From Xanthocytophaga flava (lineage in GTDB: Bacteria > Bacteroidota > Bacteroidia > Cytophagales > 172606-1), in assembly GCF_030068545.1 (NCBI RefSeq), contig NZ_JASJOR010000009.1, forward strand, positions 1 to 64,000: a DNA stretch of 64,000 nucleotides, in the 5' to 3' direction. The notes under the pieces were generated by a model that worked only from the letters and a program-made list of their open reading frames with translations, was not told where the DNA came from and ran no database searches. A program made the translations under genes and the position numbers. This document shows positions 61,602 through 64,000 of this stretch, piece after piece. Every line of letters begins with the position of its first letter. The stretch's first letter is position 1.

Positions 61602-61701
61602 AACAATGCTGTTTTATATTCTTGAATTTGTGCATTTTTAATCATTTCAGCTATATCGGTACTTCAACTTTTAATCTCTCTAACCATACACCTTACATAT
61701 T

Positions 61702-63783
61702 ATGAAGAAACACATACTCCTGTTTTTCTTTTGCTCGATCACTGTATTTGCTCAAAGGCCTGCCTTTACTCTCGAGCAGATTATGGGCACACCTTTTCCA
61801 ACCGAACTTACTGCTTCTCCAACAGACAAAAAAATAGCCTGGGTACAGAATGCCAGAGGTGTGCGTAACATCTGGATGGCTCAGGCACCGGATTTTCAGG
61901 GAAAACAACTCACCTCATTTACCAAAGATGATGGCAAGGACATTTCACAATTACGCTGGAGTCCGGATGCTCGTACATTGTTATTTGTATATGGAGGAGG
62001 TACTCGTGGTAGCGAACCGCCCAATCCCAGTAGTGATCCGGCAGGACCTGAACTGGCTATTTACAAAATCAGTACAGAGGGAGGGCAACCTGTAAAGATT
62101 ACAGATGGTACATATCCAACCTTGTCCCCTAAAGGAGATAGCCTGGTATTTTTACGTAAAGGGCAAATTTATATCACTACCCTTGATGGTGGAAAGGACT
62201 CCCGGCAACTGTTGAAAGTGCGAGGTAGCTCTTCCCAGTTACGCTGGTCTCCCAATGGTAACCAGCTAGCCTTTGTAAGTAATCGGGGAGATCATAGCTT
62301 CATTGGGGTGTTTGATTTGACTTCCCGTAACCTTCGTTTTTTGTCTCCAAGCATAGATACAGACAACAATCCGGTGTGGTCTCCGGATGGAAATCAGATT
62401 GCCTTTATCCGTATTCCAGCTGGAGACGATGTAATCTTTGGACCTACTCGTGAAGCCGAACCTTGGTCTATTCTGGTAGCAGATGTAGCTACAGGGAAAG
62501 GAAAAACTCTCTGGAAAGCAGATCCTGGTGTAGGAAGTGCCTACCGGGAGATTGTTTCAGACAATCAAATTTTATGGACTGCTAACAACTATATTGTTTT
62601 TCCCTGGGAAAAGGATGGATGGACACATTTGTATAGTGTATCGGCAAAGGGAGGGAATGCTATGTTATTGACCCCGGGCAATTTTGAAGTAGAATATATC
62701 TCTCTGATTACAGATAAAAATGAAATTCTGTTTAATTCTAATCAGGGTGATATTGATCGGCGTCATATATGGCGAGTAGCTCCCACTAGTAACAAACCTG
62801 TAGCTATTACACAAGGAAAAGGCATTGAGTGGCTGCCTGTGATGCTTTCAGATGGAAAGACTATAGGAGTATTGGGATCTGATGCCTTGCGTCCGGCACG
62901 GGCACTGATGGTAACCAATACAACCAGTTTTAAACCTCTAGCTTCTAATAGTCTGCCTATTGATTTTCCGGAAAAGTTATTAGTAGAACCGCAAGCAGTA
63001 ACGGTTTCAGCAGTAGATGGTATGCCAATTCCTGCCCAGTTGTTTTTGCCTGCCAATATCAAAGAAGGTGAAAAACGTCCTGCTTTGATATTTTTTCATG
63101 GTGGTTCCCGCAGACAGATGTTGCTAGGCTGGAATTATGGATCCTATTATCATAATGCCTATGCCTTGAATCAGTATTTTGTTTCCCAAGGATATATTGT
63201 GTTATCGGTAAATTACAGAAGTGGAATTGGGTATGGAATGCATTTTCGTGAGGCTATCAACTATGGTGAGGCAGGAGGGACAGAGTTTAATGATGTAATG
63301 GGTGCAGGATTGTATTTACGTAGCCGACCAGATGTAGATGGAAGTAAAATCGGATTGTGGGGAGGAAGCTATGGTGGCTATCTGACAGCAATGGGACTGT
63401 CCCGTGCATCAGATTTGTTTGCAGCAGGTGTGGATATTCATGGCGTACATGACTGGAATGTAGGGATCAAAACTTTCGTACCTGATTATAATAAGCTGGA
63501 GTTTCCCGAAAAAGCACGCAAAGCTTTTGATGCATCGCCTCTGGCAACGGTAGACACATGGAAATCACCAGTGTTGGTGATTCATGGAGACGATGACCGT
63601 AACGTTGATTTTGCCGAAACTGTTGAGTTGGTTAAGGCGTTACGAAAACGTAATGTTGAGATTGAACAACTGATCTTTCCGGATGAGGTTCACAGTTTTT
63701 TACGGTATGCAAACTGGCTGGAATGTTTCAAGGCTACATCTGATTTCTTCGATAGAAAGCTGAGAAATAAGAATAATCCCTAA
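61702..63783 (+). CDS. S9-family prolyl oligopeptidase, exported
   Basis: A 693-residue exported peptidase (signal MKKHILLFFFCSITVFAQ). An N-terminal TolB-like beta-propeller (about 25-430) contains PD40 repeats. The alpha/beta-hydrolase domain follows, with catalytic S556 in GGSYGGY, D632 in HGDDDRNVDF and H664 in EVHSF. These dipeptidyl- or acylaminoacyl-type enzymes cleave short peptides in the periplasm. The triad is intact. The frame ends at 63783, just before a repeat. Confidence 0.94.
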   Translation: MKKHILLFFFCSITVFAQRPAFTLEQIMGTPFPTELTASPTDKKIAWVQNARGVRNIWMAQAPDFQGKQLTSFTKDDGKDISQLRWSPDARTLLFVYGGGTRGSEPPNPSSDPAGPELAIYKISTEGGQPVKITDGTYPTLSPKGDSLVFLRKGQIYITTLDGGKDSRQLLKVRGSSSQLRWSPNGNQLAFVSNRGDHSFIGVFDLTSRNLRFLSPSIDTDNNPVWSPDGNQIAFIRIPAGDDVIFGPTREAEPWSILVADVATGKGKTLWKADPGVGSAYREIVSDNQILWTANNYIVFPWEKDGWTHLYSVSAKGGNAMLLTPGNFEVEYISLITDKNEILFNSNQGDIDRRHIWRVAPTSNKPVAITQGKGIEWLPVMLSDGKTIGVLGSDALRPARALMVTNTTSFKPLASNSLPIDFPEKLLVEPQAVTVSAVDGMPIPAQLFLPANIKEGEKRPALIFFHGGSRRQMLLGWNYGSYYHNAYALNQYFVSQGYIVLSVNYRSGIGYGMHFREAINYGEAGGTEFNDVMGAGLYLRSRPDVDGSKIGLWGGSYGGYLTAMGLSRASDLFAAGVDIHGVHDWNVGIKTFVPDYNKLEFPEKARKAFDASPLATVDTWKSPVLVIHGDDDRNVDFAETVELVKALRKRNVEIEQLIFPDEVHSFLRYANWLECFKATSDFFDRKLRNKNNP

Positions 63784-63841
63784 TGTTAGATTTTACCAGA
63801 CTACTTTACTCAAATGTATAGTTTATTTTACTAAAGTGGTC

Positions 63842-64000
63842 TGATCGGAATTCACCGCAAGAGTAATAGCTGCGGTGAATTCCGATCAAAAAAATAGTTT
63901 GCAGTGAGTTATGCGCAAAATAAAAAAATGATCGGAATTCTGTTCAAAATAAAAAATGCTGTGAATAAAACGCAATCTCTTCATTGAATGAACAAACTAG
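63842..64000. repeat. R5 dispersed repeat, copy 2 (inverted), window edge
   Basis: Begins with a perfect hairpin, TGATCGGAATTCACCGCA (63842-63859) and TGCGGTGAATTCCGATCA (63871-63888). The rest, to the window end, is the reverse complement of 46331-46488, including GATTGCG/CGCAATC and the TTGAATGA block. The copy is cut by the window edge. No gene is supported after 63783. Confidence 0.7.

Noticed and set aside
1..64000. CRISPR array, rRNA or tRNA
   Set aside because: No regularly spaced direct repeats, and no cloverleaf or conserved rRNA segment was recognised by eye.

Overview
This window looks like chromosome from a Bacteroidota bacterium, most likely a Cytophagales relative. The evidence is a SusC/SusD pair beside a GH20 hexosaminidase, many AraC-type regulators with Bacteroidota-style N-terminal domains, a roughly 790-residue FtsX permease, lipoproteins with short lipoboxes, A+T-rich spacers, and TAnnTTTG-type -7 promoter elements. 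No rRNA, tRNA or CRISPR array was seen.

Region by region. 0.1-3.2 kb is the remnant of an integrative element on the minus strand (excisionase-like HTH, SF2 helicase, BT4734/VirE-N-like protein); both downstream genes end inside short palindromic repeats. 3.2-5.3 kb is gene-poor and repeat-bearing. 5.3-17.1 kb holds small stress and housekeeping genes (two AraC regulators, VOC protein, free-methionine-sulfoxide reductase, PEBP, DinB, PD40 propeller, phosphatidylserine decarboxylase, methyltransferase, PQQ-like propeller, DUF4136 lipoprotein, universal stress protein), interspersed with three copies of a structured repeat. 17.7-20.9 kb has a DUF2267 protein and a four-gene alkylation-repair operon. 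21-22.3 kb is a tandem pair of membrane proteins, the second with an amber codon. 22.3-35.5 kb has DUF1028, FabV, two cold-shock proteins, an XRE regulator, an arylamine N-acetyltransferase and several AraC/small-enzyme neighbourhoods. 35.8-42.3 kb is an RND efflux operon. 42.4-47.7 kb has an FtsX permease, an NTF2 protein, a methyltransferase and a cluster of frame-broken small exported genes. 47.7-56.2 kb is a GH20-SusC-SusD glycan locus, followed by GrpB, a Ca2+-type P-ATPase, a GH29 fucosidase and an S9 peptidase.

The genes suggest an organism that lives on N-acetylhexosamine- and fucose-containing glycans, with outer-membrane SusC/D uptake, periplasmic glycosidases and peptidase, and an RND pump. 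Alkylation repair is arranged as separate pieces of Ada plus two Fe(II)/2-oxoglutarate oxygenases. The most unusual signals are not protein genes: at least five families of dispersed intergenic repeats are present. One (three copies at 7.85, 11.63 and 15.92 kb) has stems whose two arms change together between copies, which points to a conserved folded RNA or single-stranded DNA. A near-duplicate gene pair also shows a newly perfected palindrome typical of templated mutation.
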